From assembly GCF_028473145.1 (NCBI RefSeq), contig NZ_CP092370.1, positions 2,666,001 through 2,730,000 on the forward strand: a stretch of 64,000 nucleotides of DNA. Direction: 5' to 3'. Positions 25,604 to 34,853 of the stretch are shown here, one piece after another (the stretch's first letter is position 1; every line of letters starts with the position of its first letter). Source of the DNA: Flavobacterium sp. CBA20B-1 (GTDB lineage: Bacteria; Bacteroidota; Bacteroidia; Flavobacteriales; Flavobacteriaceae). Under the pieces are notes generated by a model. It worked only from the letters and a program-made list of their open reading frames with translations, did no database searches and was not told the origin of the DNA. Made by a program: the position numbers and the translations under genes.

Positions 25604-27007
25604 ATGAATTCATTTGACGTAGTTGTAATAGGTTCTGGTCCGGGCGGATATGTTTCAGCAATTCGTTGCGCACAATTAGGAATGAAAACTGCAATCATTG
25701 AAAAATACCCAACTTTAGGAGGTACTTGCTTAAATGTAGGCTGTATTCCTTCTAAAGCCTTGTTGGCATCATCGCACCATGTGGATGAAATGAAACATTT
25801 TGCAGATCACGGTATTGAATTGCCTGGTGACGTTAAAATCGATTTACAAAAAATGATTGCCCGTAAACAAGCAGTTGTTGATCAAACTTGTGGCGGCGTT
25901 AAATTTTTAATGGATAAAAACAGCATCACTGTTTTTGAAGGTGTTGGATCTTTTGAAAATGCAACTACTATAAATGTAACAAAAAATGATGGTTCTGTTG
26001 AGCAAGTTTCTGCTAAAAATACTATTATCGCAACAGGATCTAAACCGTCTTCTTTGCCTTTTATTTCAATCGATAAAGAGCGTATCATTACTTCTACCGA
26101 AGCATTAAAGTTAAAAGAAATTCCTAAACACTTAATCATTATTGGTGGTGGTGTTATTGGGTTAGAATTAGGTCAGGTTTATTTGCGTTTAGGCGCACAG
26201 GTTTCTGTTGTAGAATATGCAGACCGCGTGTTGCCTACTATGGACGGAGCGGTTTCTAAAGAATTGACTAAAGTGTTGAAGAAAGCAGGAATGAAATTCT
26301 ACACTTCGCACAAAGTTCAAAAAGTAGAACGAAACGGCGATGCTGTTTTGGTGGAAGCTTTAAACGCTAAAAACGAAGTAATTTCTTTAGATGGAGATTA
26401 CGCCTTGGTTTGTGTTGGTCGTCGTCCTTACACTGATGGATTGAACGCTGAAAAAGCTGGAGTGAAATTAACCGAAAGAGGTCAGGTTGAAGTAAATGAT
26501 CATTTACAAACAACAGCTTCAAATATTTATGCGATTGGTGATGTGGTTCGTGGTGCCATGTTAGCTCACAAGGCAGAAGAAGAAGGTGTTTTGGTTGCTG
26601 AACAATTAGCAGGTCAAAAACCACATATCGATTACAACTTGATTCCTGGTGTTGTTTACACTTGGCCAGAAGTTGCTGCTGTTGGTAAAACAGAAGAGCA
26701 GTTGAAAGCAGAAAACAAAGAATACAAAGTGGGGCAGTTCCCGTTTAAAGCTTTAGGTCGCGCACGCGCATCTTCTGATTTAGACGGATTTGTTAAGATT
26801 TTAGCAGATAAAACTACCGACGAAATTTTAGGTTTCCATATTGTTGGCGCTCGTGCTGCAGATTTAATTGCAGAAGCAGTGGTTGCAATGGAATACCGTG
26901 CTTCGGCAGAAGATATTTCTCGTATGTCACACGCACACCCAACGTTTGCAGAAGCTATTAAAGAAGCTGCGTTGGCTGCTACAGAAAACAGAGCGTTACA
27001 CGTATAG
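25604..27007 (+). CDS. lpdA: dihydrolipoyl dehydrogenase
   Basis: This 467-residue FAD enzyme is the E3 subunit of 2-oxoacid dehydrogenase and glycine cleavage complexes. It has the FAD-binding GSGPGGYVSAIRCAQLG, the redox-active disulfide GGTCLNVGCIPSK, the NAD-binding GGGVIGLELG and the C-terminal His-Glu pair in HAHPTFAEAIKEAAL. It is a single gene with its own promoter and terminator. Confidence 0.96.
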   Translation: MNSFDVVVIGSGPGGYVSAIRCAQLGMKTAIIEKYPTLGGTCLNVGCIPSKALLASSHHVDEMKHFADHGIELPGDVKIDLQKMIARKQAVVDQTCGGVKFLMDKNSITVFEGVGSFENATTINVTKNDGSVEQVSAKNTIIATGSKPSSLPFISIDKERIITSTEALKLKEIPKHLIIIGGGVIGLELGQVYLRLGAQVSVVEYADRVLPTMDGAVSKELTKVLKKAGMKFYTSHKVQKVERNGDAVLVEALNAKNEVISLDGDYALVCVGRRPYTDGLNAEKAGVKLTERGQVEVNDHLQTTASNIYAIGDVVRGAMLAHKAEEEGVLVAEQLAGQKPHIDYNLIPGVVYTWPEVAAVGKTEEQLKAENKEYKVGQFPFKALGRARASSDLDGFVKILADKTTDEILGFHIVGARAADLIAEAVVAMEYRASAEDISRMSHAHPTFAEAIKEAALAATENRALHV

Positions 27008-27030
27008 TTTTATAAAATATCAGATAAAAA

Positions 27031-27055
27031 AAAATCGAACATTATGTTCGATTTT
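27031..27055. terminator. terminator of lpdA
   Basis: Perfect 11-bp stem 27031-27041 with 27045-27055, a 3-base loop and a T run. Confidence 0.85.
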
Positions 27056-27106
27056 TTTATTCTATAAATTCAGAATTTGATTTTGCGCTTTAAAAAATAA
27101 TCGACT

Positions 27107-27162
27107 AGCTTGTCAAGCTGAACTTGTTTAACTTCGTTCTGTTCGCAAGCTCGGGTCAGCTT
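27107..27162. repeat. intergenic imperfect palindrome between lpdA and rmuC
   Basis: Nested arms: AGCTTG 27107-27112 with CAAGCT 27146-27151, and AAGCTGAAC 27115-27123 with GGTCAGCTT 27154-27162 (8 of 9). The word content (AAGCTGAAC...CGGGTCAGCTT) looks like a degenerate copy of an interspersed flavobacterial REP-like repeat. Confidence 0.35.
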
Positions 27163-27210
27163 CTCATTAGTATAGCACAAGAAAAGGATTAGAAAGTATG
27201 ATCTAATAGT

Positions 27211-28530
27211 TTAATATTCAGAATCCTCTTCATCGTTAAAATCATTCAGAATATTTTTTGGCGAAATACCGTATTTCAGTAAATGATTTGTTTGCGATAA
27301 AATATTTCCTCTACCTTCTCTTAACTGATTTTGTGCTTTTAAATACGAATCTTGTGCCTGCTGAATTTGTTTGCCAACCTGCTCGAAACTTTTGGTGAAA
27401 AGAACTGTTTTTTCATAAATTTTTTCGGCTTGTTTTACAATTTTTTGTGCCGATTTGTCTTGTTTGTCTCTATTCCATAAATCCGAAATCAATTTTAAAC
27501 AAGCAATTAAATTTGTTGGGCTAATCAATAAAATACGTTTTTTGTAAGCCTCGTTCCAAAGGTTACTATCTTGCTGTATCGCTAGTAAATATGCAGGCTC
27601 AATTGGTATAAACATCATGGTGAAATCTAAACCACTTACGAGATTTTGATAATTTTTATTACTCAATTCTTCAATATGTATGCGTAGCGCCTTTAAATGG
27701 TTATTCAAATGAATAGTCTGCTCATCTACATTTTCAGTCTGGCAATAGGCATCATAAGCATTTAATGAAACTTTTGAATCAATCACAATTGATTTTTGAT
27801 CAGGTAAATCAATAATAATATCGGGGCGTACATTTTTTCCTTCCATAACCAAATTGTGTTGCACACGGTATTCTCTGTTTTTGCAAAGCCCAGACTGTTG
27901 TAAAATATTTTCTAAAATCACTTCGCCCCAATCGCCTTGTTTCTTATGATTTGTTTTTAACGCATTAGCCAAATTGTTAGCTTCGGTACTGATTTTATTG
28001 GTTTGCAACAACAGTTCCTTAATGCGTTCGTCTAAAGAAAAGCGAATCTTCGATTCTTTTTCATACGTTTCTTCTACTTGTTTTTTAAAGCGTTCTATGT
28101 TTTCGTTTAGTGGTTTAAGAACGGCATCAATATTCTCTTGGTTGGTTTTTGTAAATCGTTCTGCTTTTTCTTCCAATAATTTTTGGGCAATGTGTTCAAA
28201 CTGCAATGTTGTTTGCTTATGTAAATGCGCAATTTCAGCTTTTTGAAAATCCATTTTTTCTTTTAATACCCGATTAGTCGTTTTGGCATCATAGTTTTCA
28301 TGAGTCATTAATTTGTTTTGCTCTTGCAGCACTTCCATTTCTTTTAATAGCATTTCACATTTATCAGTAAGTTCGCTGTTTTTGAAAAGAAGTAAAGAGT
28401 GGTTGTTTTCTAATTCATGAATCATTTGCTCTTTTGCATCGCTTGTTTTCTTTAACCGAATGTTTTTATTGATCAAAATAAGCGATATTACAAAAAGAAC
28501 AAGGACTAATATTTGAGAGATTGTAAACAT
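27211..28530 (-). CDS. rmuC: DNA recombination protein RmuC
   Basis: A 439-residue protein. An N-terminal membrane helix (ILVLVLFVISLILIN) is followed by a long coiled coil (about 30-190) and the RmuC nuclease-like domain (about 190-400). Key stretches are GDWGEVILENILQQSGL, VRPDIIIDLPDQKSIVIDSKVSL and MFIPIEPAYLLA. RmuC limits inversions at short inverted repeats in E. coli. It is a single gene on the minus strand. Confidence 0.93.
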   Translation of the reverse strand: MFTISQILVLVLFVISLILINKNIRLKKTSDAKEQMIHELENNHSLLLFKNSELTDKCEMLLKEMEVLQEQNKLMTHENYDAKTTNRVLKEKMDFQKAEIAHLHKQTTLQFEHIAQKLLEEKAERFTKTNQENIDAVLKPLNENIERFKKQVEETYEKESKIRFSLDERIKELLLQTNKISTEANNLANALKTNHKKQGDWGEVILENILQQSGLCKNREYRVQHNLVMEGKNVRPDIIIDLPDQKSIVIDSKVSLNAYDAYCQTENVDEQTIHLNNHLKALRIHIEELSNKNYQNLVSGLDFTMMFIPIEPAYLLAIQQDSNLWNEAYKKRILLISPTNLIACLKLISDLWNRDKQDKSAQKIVKQAEKIYEKTVLFTKSFEQVGKQIQQAQDSYLKAQNQLREGRGNILSQTNHLLKYGISPKNILNDFNDEEDSEY

Positions 28531-28717
28531 TTTTTGTTGTAAAAATATAAATAAGGTGCGACTTTATTTGTCGTTTTACAAATTAAAACCAACTAAAAAC
28601 CTTCAATATTTGAAAAATGGAAATGTTGATTATTTGTAAGCGGAATTTCATTCAATTAATTCCAAAAAAATTTGCTAATAGTTTTATTTTTTATATATTT
28701 CGCAAAAAAAATAAACT

Positions 28718-29104
28718 ATGAAAACAAAGTTTGAGATTGAATACCCCATAACAGCTTCCCCGCAATTGTTGTATCAATATATTTCAACTCCTTCGGGGCT
28801 TACAGAGTGGTTTGCAGATGACGTGAACTCGCGAGGTGAATTGTTTACTTTTATTTGGGAAGATAGTGAAGAAAAAGCAAAATTGGTCACAAAAAAAACC
28901 GATGAAAAAGTAAAATTTCGTTGGTTGGATGAAGAAGGTGCCGATACAGAATATTTCTTTGAACTTCGTATTGTTTTAGATGAGCTTACTAAAGATGTAA
29001 CTTTAATGGTAACCGATTTCGCAGAGGAAAACGAAGTGAAAGATCAAACGCAATTATGGAACAACCAAATTGCAGATTTGAAAAAAGTATTAGGGTCTGC
29101 ATAA
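28718..29104 (+). CDS. START-like / AHSA1-type domain protein
   Basis: A 128-residue protein of the helix-grip fold. ITASPQLLYQYISTPSGLTEWFADDV is the AHSA1-like opening, and a long C-terminal helix (TQLWNNQIADLKKVLG) closes the fold. Its cellular role is not established. It ends in a hairpin whose sequence also includes the promoter of the next gene. Confidence 0.85.
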   Translation: MKTKFEIEYPITASPQLLYQYISTPSGLTEWFADDVNSRGELFTFIWEDSEEKAKLVTKKTDEKVKFRWLDEEGADTEYFFELRIVLDELTKDVTLMVTDFAEENEVKDQTQLWNNQIADLKKVLGSA

Positions 29105-29113
29105 TTAAAGCCT

Positions 29114-29121
29114 TATATTTG
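29114..29121 (+). promoter_or_regulatory. -7 promoter box overlapping a terminator stem
   Basis: TATATTTG, fits TAnnTTTG, with its last G being the first base of the hairpin at 29121. The predicted start of transcription falls inside the hairpin, 24 bases before the aminotransferase ATG. Confidence 0.5.
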
Positions 29122-29143
29122 CTCTGAATTTCAGAGCTTTTTT
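29121..29143 (+). terminator. terminator of the START-like gene
   Basis: 7-bp stem 29121-29127 with 29131-29137 and a run of eight T ending right before the next ATG. Confidence 0.75.
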
Positions 29144-29144
29144 T

Positions 29145-29981
29145 ATGATTAATTTTAATGGAGATTTAGTAGGTCAGTCTAACGAACATATTGAACAAAA
29201 CCGTGGTTTTTTATATGCAGATGCGGTTTTTGAAACATTAAAGGTTTTAGACGGAAGAATTCTTTTTCTTGAAGATCATTATTTTAGACTAATGGCTTCC
29301 TTGCGAATTCTGCGTATGGAAATTCCACTCGATTTTACATTAGAATACATGGAAAGTCAAATCATAAAAACCACTACTGCTTTAAATTTAACCCACGCTC
29401 GTGTGCGCTTAACTGTTTTTAGAAACGGAAGCGGGAAGTATTTACCAGAGCAAAGAACCGTAGGTTTTGTAATTGTGGCTGAACCCGCTGCAACCATCTA
29501 TACAAATAAGCTTGAAAAATACGAAGTGGAACTTTTTAAAGATTTTTACATATCAAAACATTTGTTAAGTTCTTTAAAAACAACCAGTTGTTTGGTGAAT
29601 ATCACTGCAAGTATTTTCGCGCAAGAAAATGGTTACGAAAATTGTTTGTTGATTAATGATGAAAAAAATGTGGTGGAAGCCACCAATGGAAATGTTTTTT
29701 TAATTACAAATAATACGGTGGTAACACCTCCAATCAGCGATGGATGTAAAAATGGAATTATCCGCAAAAAGATGATTGAAATTATTAAAAAATCAGAGGA
29801 TTTACTTTTTGAAGAGCGGTCTATTTCTCCGTTTGAGTTACAAAAAGCAGATGAAATGTTTATAACCAACATTGCCGTAGGTATCCAATCGGTAACGCAA
29901 TACCGAAAAAAGAAGTTTGATCAAACAGTGGCAAATAATTTATTGGTAAAATTAAATGCCTTAGTTAGGTTCAATTCATAA
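29145..29981 (+). CDS. PLP-dependent aminotransferase class IV
   Basis: A 278-residue enzyme of the branched-chain aminotransferase / aminodeoxychorismate lyase family. It has GFLYADAVFETLKV near the start, the PLP Lys probably in LLSSLKTTSCLVNITAS, VVEATNGNVFLI, and TPPISDGCKNGIIRK. The exact reaction (ADC lyase, D-amino acid or branched-chain transaminase) cannot be settled by reading. Its 3' end overlaps the convergent YqgE gene by 11 bp. Confidence 0.88.
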   Translation: MINFNGDLVGQSNEHIEQNRGFLYADAVFETLKVLDGRILFLEDHYFRLMASLRILRMEIPLDFTLEYMESQIIKTTTALNLTHARVRLTVFRNGSGKYLPEQRTVGFVIVAEPAATIYTNKLEKYEVELFKDFYISKHLLSSLKTTSCLVNITASIFAQENGYENCLLINDEKNVVEATNGNVFLITNNTVVTPPISDGCKNGIIRKKMIEIIKKSEDLLFEERSISPFELQKADEMFITNIAVGIQSVTQYRKKKFDQTVANNLLVKLNALVRFNS

Positions 29982-30531
29982 CGGGATCTTCGGGTGCATT
30001 TGCCCAAATGATAAATTCATCGCCCAAATCAATCATTAATTCTTTCCATAATTTAGAGGGTGTTTTTTCTAGTAAATGATTGGTGAATTGGTTTTCTACA
30101 CACGTCCAAGCTTTTTGCTGTACTTCTTCTTGCAATTGGTTTTCTTCCCAACCACTGTATCCTAAGAAAAAGCGAATGTCTTTTTGCGAAACTTTGTTTT
30201 CTTTTAAAAGTTCAAACAATATTTCATAATCGCCCCCCCAAAAAATACCGTCTTTAATTTCGATACTGTTTGGTATTAATGAAGGAATGGTGTGTATAAA
30301 GTATAAATTGTCTTGTTCTACCGGACCACCACTGAAAATTCTGAAATTTACCGAAGCTTCAGGTATCACATCTTGTAATGTTAAATTCAAAGGCTTGTTC
30401 AGAATAAATCCTACACTTCCTTTAGCATTGTGTTCAGCTAATAATAAAACGGTTCTACTAAAAACGGTGTCTAATAAAACCGAAGAATCAGCTATTAATA
30501 ACTTTCCTTTAGTGGGGGTTAACTGTTTCAT
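29971..30531 (-). CDS. YqgE/AlgH family protein
   Basis: A 186-residue protein with the family's hallmarks: GKLLIADSSVLLDTVFSRTVLLL, GSVGFILNKPL, FSGGPVEQDNLYFIHT and FLGYSGWEENQLQEE. It has no known enzymatic role; the family was named from alginate regulation in Pseudomonas. It is convergent with the aminotransferase and downstream of the HU gene, from which it is separated by a terminator. Confidence 0.93.
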   Translation of the reverse strand: MKQLTPTKGKLLIADSSVLLDTVFSRTVLLLAEHNAKGSVGFILNKPLNLTLQDVIPEASVNFRIFSGGPVEQDNLYFIHTIPSLIPNSIEIKDGIFWGGDYEILFELLKENKVSQKDIRFFLGYSGWEENQLQEEVQQKAWTCVENQFTNHLLEKTPSKLWKELMIDLGDEFIIWANAPEDPVMN

Positions 30532-30570
30532 AATTTACTTTTTTATTTAAAAGTAAAAAAAAAATAAAAA

Positions 30571-30593
30571 AAACCACACTTTTCAGGTGGTTT
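30571..30593 (-). terminator. terminator of the HU gene
   Basis: Stem 30571-30577 with 30587-30593. On the minus strand it is followed by a long T run. Confidence 0.75.
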
Positions 30594-30616
30594 TTAATTA
30601 TCCAAAAAGAAAAAAA

Positions 30617-30922
30617 TTATTTTTTCTTTTTCGCTGCAGCTTTAACAGGTGTGTTTACAGCTCCGTCTAAATCAGCACCAGCTTTAAATTTAACTACTTT
30701 TTTAGCAGCAATTTTAATTGATTTCCCAGTTTGTGGATTTCTACCTTCTCTTTCTGCTCTTTCAGAAACAGACCAAGATCCAAAACCTACTAAAGAAATT
30801 TTTTCTCCTTTAGTTAATGTTTCACCAACATTTTTTAAAAATGATTCTAAAGCTGATTTAGCTGCTGTTTTGCTAATTCCTGCATCTTCTGCAATCGCGT
30901 CGATTAATTGTGTTTTGTTCAT
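30617..30922 (-). CDS. HU family DNA-binding protein
   Basis: A 101-residue histone-like protein. It has [20 protein letters not shown], the beta-arm [20 protein letters not shown] with the conserved NPQTG Pro that inserts into DNA, and a Lys/Ala-rich tail ([13 protein letters not shown]) that is longer than in E. coli HU. Probably an abundant nucleoid protein. Monocistronic, with a terminator at 30571. Confidence 0.95.
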   Translation of the reverse strand: MNKTQLIDAIAEDAGISKTAAKSALESFLKNVGETLTKGEKISLVGFGSWSVSERAEREGRNPQTGKSIKIAAKKVVKFKAGADLDGAVNTPVKAAAKKKK

Positions 30923-31041
30923 AATAATTTTTTTTTATTGAGTTAATCTTAACATATACAAATTTAAAAGTTAAATTCATTTATACAACTTTTTTTTGTA
31001 AAAAAGTGAGAAAAATAGCGGAAAAAAGCTATTAAATGGCC

Positions 31042-31986
31042 TTAATTACACTTTGCTTGCTCTGAAAATTGCATTCCGTTGAGTAATTCTGTTGTTTTCA
31101 TTTTCTTTTTTCCTGGAAATTGCAACGACAAAACTTCGATAAATCCATCAATAGTAGCAATTTCTATTGTTTTTTTCGTAGCGATAAAACTTCCGGGTTG
31201 GTGATTGTGTTTTTCGGTTCGATAAGATACATCGTGTAATTTAACATTCCATTCGTTTTCATGATCTATCAAAATGGTATAAGCAGAAGGATAGGGATTT
31301 AACCCCCGAATTAAATTGTAAACTTCTTTACTTTCCTTATTAAAGTTTATTTTACAATTTTCTCGGTTAAGTTTATACGCCGTTTTTGTGTCTTCTGCAG
31401 GTTGCAGCGTGGTGGTGGCATTGTTGTTTTTTATTAACTCTAAGGTTTCAATGACTGCGTCTGCGCCTAAATGCATCAATTTGTCGTGCAATGTTCCGGC
31501 GGTTTCATTTGGTGCAATATGTGCTTCTTTTTTTAGGATTATAGCACCTGTGTCTATCTTTTCATCAATAAAAAATGTAGTTACGCCTGTTTTTTCTTCT
31601 CCGTTGATAATTGCCCAATTTATGGGAGCGGCTCCGCGGTAATCGGGAAGTAAAGATGCGTGTAAATTAAACGTGCCAAATTCGGGCATTGCCCAAACGG
31701 CCTTTGGCAACATCCTAAAAGCTACCACTATTTGCAAGTTGGCGTTTAATGCGGCCAATTCTGCAAGAAAAGTTTCCGATTTTAGGTTGGTGGGTTGCAA
31801 AACCTTTAAGTTATTTTGCTCGGCATATATTTTTACGGCAGATTGTTGCAGTTTTTGACCGCGGCCTGCTGGTTTGTCTGGTGCTGTAACCACAGCTGCA
31901 ATTTCGTAATTGTTTTTGTAGATTGTATCTAAAATTCCCACGGCAAAGTCGGGTGTTCCCATGAAAACAATTCGTAGTTTATTCAT
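31042..31986 (-). CDS. fmt: methionyl-tRNA formyltransferase
   Basis: A 314-residue enzyme formylating initiator Met-tRNA. It has the N-terminal RIVFMGTPDFAV, the insertion DKPAGRGQKL and the catalytic block NLHASLLPDYRGAAPINW. The C-terminal domain begins near 205 (AYKLNRENCKINF). The ATG overlaps the recQ stop by one base (TAATG), so translation is coupled. Confidence 0.96.
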   Translation of the reverse strand: MNKLRIVFMGTPDFAVGILDTIYKNNYEIAAVVTAPDKPAGRGQKLQQSAVKIYAEQNNLKVLQPTNLKSETFLAELAALNANLQIVVAFRMLPKAVWAMPEFGTFNLHASLLPDYRGAAPINWAIINGEEKTGVTTFFIDEKIDTGAIILKKEAHIAPNETAGTLHDKLMHLGADAVIETLELIKNNNATTTLQPAEDTKTAYKLNRENCKINFNKESKEVYNLIRGLNPYPSAYTILIDHENEWNVKLHDVSYRTEKHNHQPGSFIATKKTIEIATIDGFIEVLSLQFPGKKKMKTTELLNGMQFSEQAKCN

Positions 31987-33878
31987 TATAATTTAATATA
32001 GGTTGCGTTTTGATAAATAAATTGGTTTTCTTCAATTAATTCGGTTAAGGCTTGCGCCAAGTAAATTGTTTGGTTTAAATAACGACTTTTTAATTCGCTC
32101 AATTCAAAAACATGACCTTTTGGGTGGTTTTTTAATTGATTTTTTATTTGTGAAAGCACATCCTCTGCGCTGTTTTTCTTTTGAATACAAACCGAACATT
32201 TGCCGCAATCATCGGTATATAGCTCATCGAAATAATCTAATAAGATTTTGTTTTTACAAACCGATTGATTGGTTACATAATGCAGCATTGCTTTGAATTG
32301 CATGTCTTTTACATTGTTAAACTGCACCAAATTTTTTGCCACTCGGTTAATAGTTATATCATCTTCACGAATTTCGTTTAAAACAATATTTGTATCATTT
32401 GGGGCTTGTGTAAAGGAGCAAAATCCTTTTAAAACCCAAGAGTCAATAATTTCAATAATTTTTTGGTTGGGTATTTTGGTATGTTTTGCCAATACATCAA
32501 TGTCTATAAAGGTGTCACTTTCGTGTATGCCGCGGTAATGGTGCAAAATACTTAAAAAGATAATTTCTTCGATAGAATGATTACTAAAATATGCAATGGC
32601 ATCTTCAGAATTTAATAAAAAATGTATGTAATTTTTATATTTAAAATGTTGTTCAAAAGTAAGAACCGATTGCCTGTCTAAAAAAGCAAACGCATGAAAG
32701 GTTTTGCTTACGGGCAAATTGTGTTTCTTACAAAAATCTTTAAAATTAAAACGAATGGTTTCGTTAAAACCTTCGCCATAAGCAATTTGAAATTGGTTTA
32801 CAAAGCGTTTATATACCAGCTTTACAAAGTCGGTTTCTAAGTGGTTGTGCTGATGAAAATTAGTGGCTTCGGTAACGCTGTAATTGTTTAAGATTAATGT
32901 GGCAAAAGCTTTTTCGCCATCACGTCCGGCACGTCCGGCTTCTTGATAGTAACTCTCTAAATTATCGGGAATATGCAAATGAATCACATTGCGCACGTTG
33001 GGCTTATCAATCCCCATTCCAAAAGCATTCGTAGCTACCATTACCAAGGTTTTTTCGCTAATCCATTGGTTTAACTTTTCTTTTTTTGATTTAAAATCCA
33101 AACCTCCGTGAAAAAAATCGGCAGCAATACCGTATGATTTCAAATTTTCTGCCACTTCAACCGTTGCTTTTCTACTTTTCACATAAACAATTGCGGGTGC
33201 ATTTGATTTTTTTAAAATTTGAAACATTATTTCTTCGGTGCTTTCTTGTTGATAAACGCCATAATGCAATTCATTCCGCAAAAATGATTTTTTAAACGTT
33301 TGCGGATTCACCAAATGAAGGCTGTTAATGATATCATCTTGCACACGTTTGTTGGCCGAAGCCGTTAAAGCAATAAACGGCACATTGGGCAACCATTCTT
33401 TTAACTTGCCAATTTCTAAATATGCAGGACGAAAATCGTGTCCCCATTGCGAAATACAGTGTGCTTCGTCTATCGCTACCAAATTTATAGGCAATTGAAT
33501 GATTCGGCTTAAAATCCATTCATTTTTTAAGCGTTCGGGAGCTATATACAGAAATTTGAAGTTTCCGTAAAGCGAATTATCCAGCAAGTTTGAAATTTCT
33601 TCGGTTGATAGGTTTCCTGAAATAGAAAGTGCTTTGATATTGCGGTCTTTTAATTGATTGATTTGATCTTCAATCAACGCAATTAAAGGTGAAATCACCA
33701 AGCAAATACCATCGGTCATTAAGGCTGGAATTTGAAAACAAATACTTTTGCCACCGCCAGTTGGTAGTAGTGCAAGCGTATCGTTTCCCTGAACCACCGA
33801 CTCTATGATTTCTTCTTGCGGAAAGCGAAAAGCATCATGGTTCCAATGTTTTTTTAAAATGTGTAAAGCTTCAAACAA
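31986..33878 (-). CDS. recQ: RecQ family ATP-dependent DNA helicase
   Basis: A 630-residue superfamily 2 helicase. It has Walker A LLPTGGGKSICFQ, DEAH box VAIDEAHCISQWGHDFRP, motif V/VI region TNAFGMGIDKPNVR and YYQEAGRAGRDG. A RecQ-Ct zinc site (CKNKILLDYF...CGKCSVC) lies near 535-565. No HRDC domain is evident; the C-terminus is a short winged-helix-like region. It acts in recombination and fork repair and sits directly upstream of fmt. Confidence 0.94.
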   Translation of the reverse strand: MFEALHILKKHWNHDAFRFPQEEIIESVVQGNDTLALLPTGGGKSICFQIPALMTDGICLVISPLIALIEDQINQLKDRNIKALSISGNLSTEEISNLLDNSLYGNFKFLYIAPERLKNEWILSRIIQLPINLVAIDEAHCISQWGHDFRPAYLEIGKLKEWLPNVPFIALTASANKRVQDDIINSLHLVNPQTFKKSFLRNELHYGVYQQESTEEIMFQILKKSNAPAIVYVKSRKATVEVAENLKSYGIAADFFHGGLDFKSKKEKLNQWISEKTLVMVATNAFGMGIDKPNVRNVIHLHIPDNLESYYQEAGRAGRDGEKAFATLILNNYSVTEATNFHQHNHLETDFVKLVYKRFVNQFQIAYGEGFNETIRFNFKDFCKKHNLPVSKTFHAFAFLDRQSVLTFEQHFKYKNYIHFLLNSEDAIAYFSNHSIEEIIFLSILHHYRGIHESDTFIDIDVLAKHTKIPNQKIIEIIDSWVLKGFCSFTQAPNDTNIVLNEIREDDITINRVAKNLVQFNNVKDMQFKAMLHYVTNQSVCKNKILLDYFDELYTDDCGKCSVCIQKKNSAEDVLSQIKNQLKNHPKGHVFELSELKSRYLNQTIYLAQALTELIEENQFIYQNATYIKL

Positions 33879-33912
33879 AACCGTGTTTTTTTTCTTTAAA
33901 AATAAAGAAAAT

Positions 33913-34458
33913 TTACAAATTATTCAAAATAAAAGCAATTCTTGTTTCTAAATCACCTTTTGGCACCTCTTGTAGGTGATAGCCATAGCTTTCGTAGGTT
34001 TCCACCAAGTGATTGTGAATAAGTTGGGCTTGTTCAAAATTCTCATAGCGTTCGTTGTCGCATTCGTAAATTTCTTCCCAAGGCGGTAAAATAAAAATTT
34101 TTGTATAGCGGTGTTCTTTGCAAGCGTCTTCGAATACGGTAGGGTAGGCATCGCCAATATAGTGCATATACGCCAACACATCGGGAATTCCACGATCAAT
34201 AAAAACGCAATCGGCATTTTCGGTTAGTGCATTTTTAAATTGCTCAATACGCCCTTTTAATAGCAGTTCGCTAAACAATAAAGGTTCTTTTAAAAACAAT
34301 TGATCAACACCTGTTTTTTGTGCATCTAAAGTAACTTGTCGCGAAATTTCAGGATAGCAAACGTATCCTTTTTCAGCCAATTTATTAATAACCGATGTTT
34401 TGCCCGAACCAGGACCGCCAATTAAAACAATAATTTTCTTATCCACTTTAAAAATCAA
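33913..34458 (-). CDS. AAA_28-type P-loop ATPase/kinase-like protein
   Basis: A 181-residue single-domain protein with Walker A IGGPGSGKTSVINKLAEKG, a DRGIPDVLAYMHY stretch resembling kinase lid/acceptor residues, and a late RYENFEQAQLIHNHLVETYE segment. It belongs to the AAA_28 / NadR-kinase-like group. The substrate is unknown. The start may instead be the GTG four codons downstream. Confidence 0.8.
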   Translation of the reverse strand: MIFKVDKKIIVLIGGPGSGKTSVINKLAEKGYVCYPEISRQVTLDAQKTGVDQLFLKEPLLFSELLLKGRIEQFKNALTENADCVFIDRGIPDVLAYMHYIGDAYPTVFEDACKEHRYTKIFILPPWEEIYECDNERYENFEQAQLIHNHLVETYESYGYHLQEVPKGDLETRIAFILNNL

Positions 34459-34534
34459 AATGCAAAATTACTATAATTATTAAAACCAATAGTCATTTTA
34501 AGTCTTTAATTAGTATATTTACTTAAATCTAATG

Positions 34535-34542
34535 TATATTTG
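34535..34542 (+). promoter_or_regulatory. -7 promoter box of the DUF493 / DUF4290 / murA operon
   Basis: TATATTTG, fits TAnnTTTG, 16 bases before the ATG at 34559. Confidence 0.5.
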
Positions 34543-34558
34543 TACTAATTTTTATTAT

Positions 34559-34846
34559 ATGGATCAAAAAGCAGAAGAATTTTATGCACGCCTAAAAGCC
34601 GAGCTAGAAAATACGACCGAAAAATGGCCGGTAGAATACTTATACAAATTTATTGTTCCAGCTGATGAGGCTAAAATTGCCTTAATTGAAAAGGCTTTCA
34701 ACAATATGGGAGCAGTAATTAAAACAAATAAATCTAAAAACGGAAACTACTCAAGTGTTTCAATAAATGTGGTGATGGGCAGTGCAGATGCAATTATTGA
34801 AAAATACAAAGAAGTTTCAACTATAGAAGGAATTATTTCCTTATAA
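34559..34846 (+). CDS. DUF493 family protein
   Basis: A 95-residue ferredoxin-like-fold protein (YbeD-like). The start at MDQKAEEFYARLKAELEN avoids overlap with the promoter. The typical block WPVEYLYKFIVPADEAKIALIEKAF is followed by SKNGNYSSVSINVVM. Family function is uncertain; a regulatory role is suggested by fold. It is the first gene of a tight three-gene operon ending in murA. Confidence 0.85.
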   Translation: MDQKAEEFYARLKAELENTTEKWPVEYLYKFIVPADEAKIALIEKAFNNMGAVIKTNKSKNGNYSSVSINVVMGSADAIIEKYKEVSTIEGIISL

Positions 34847-34853
34847 ATTTTAT

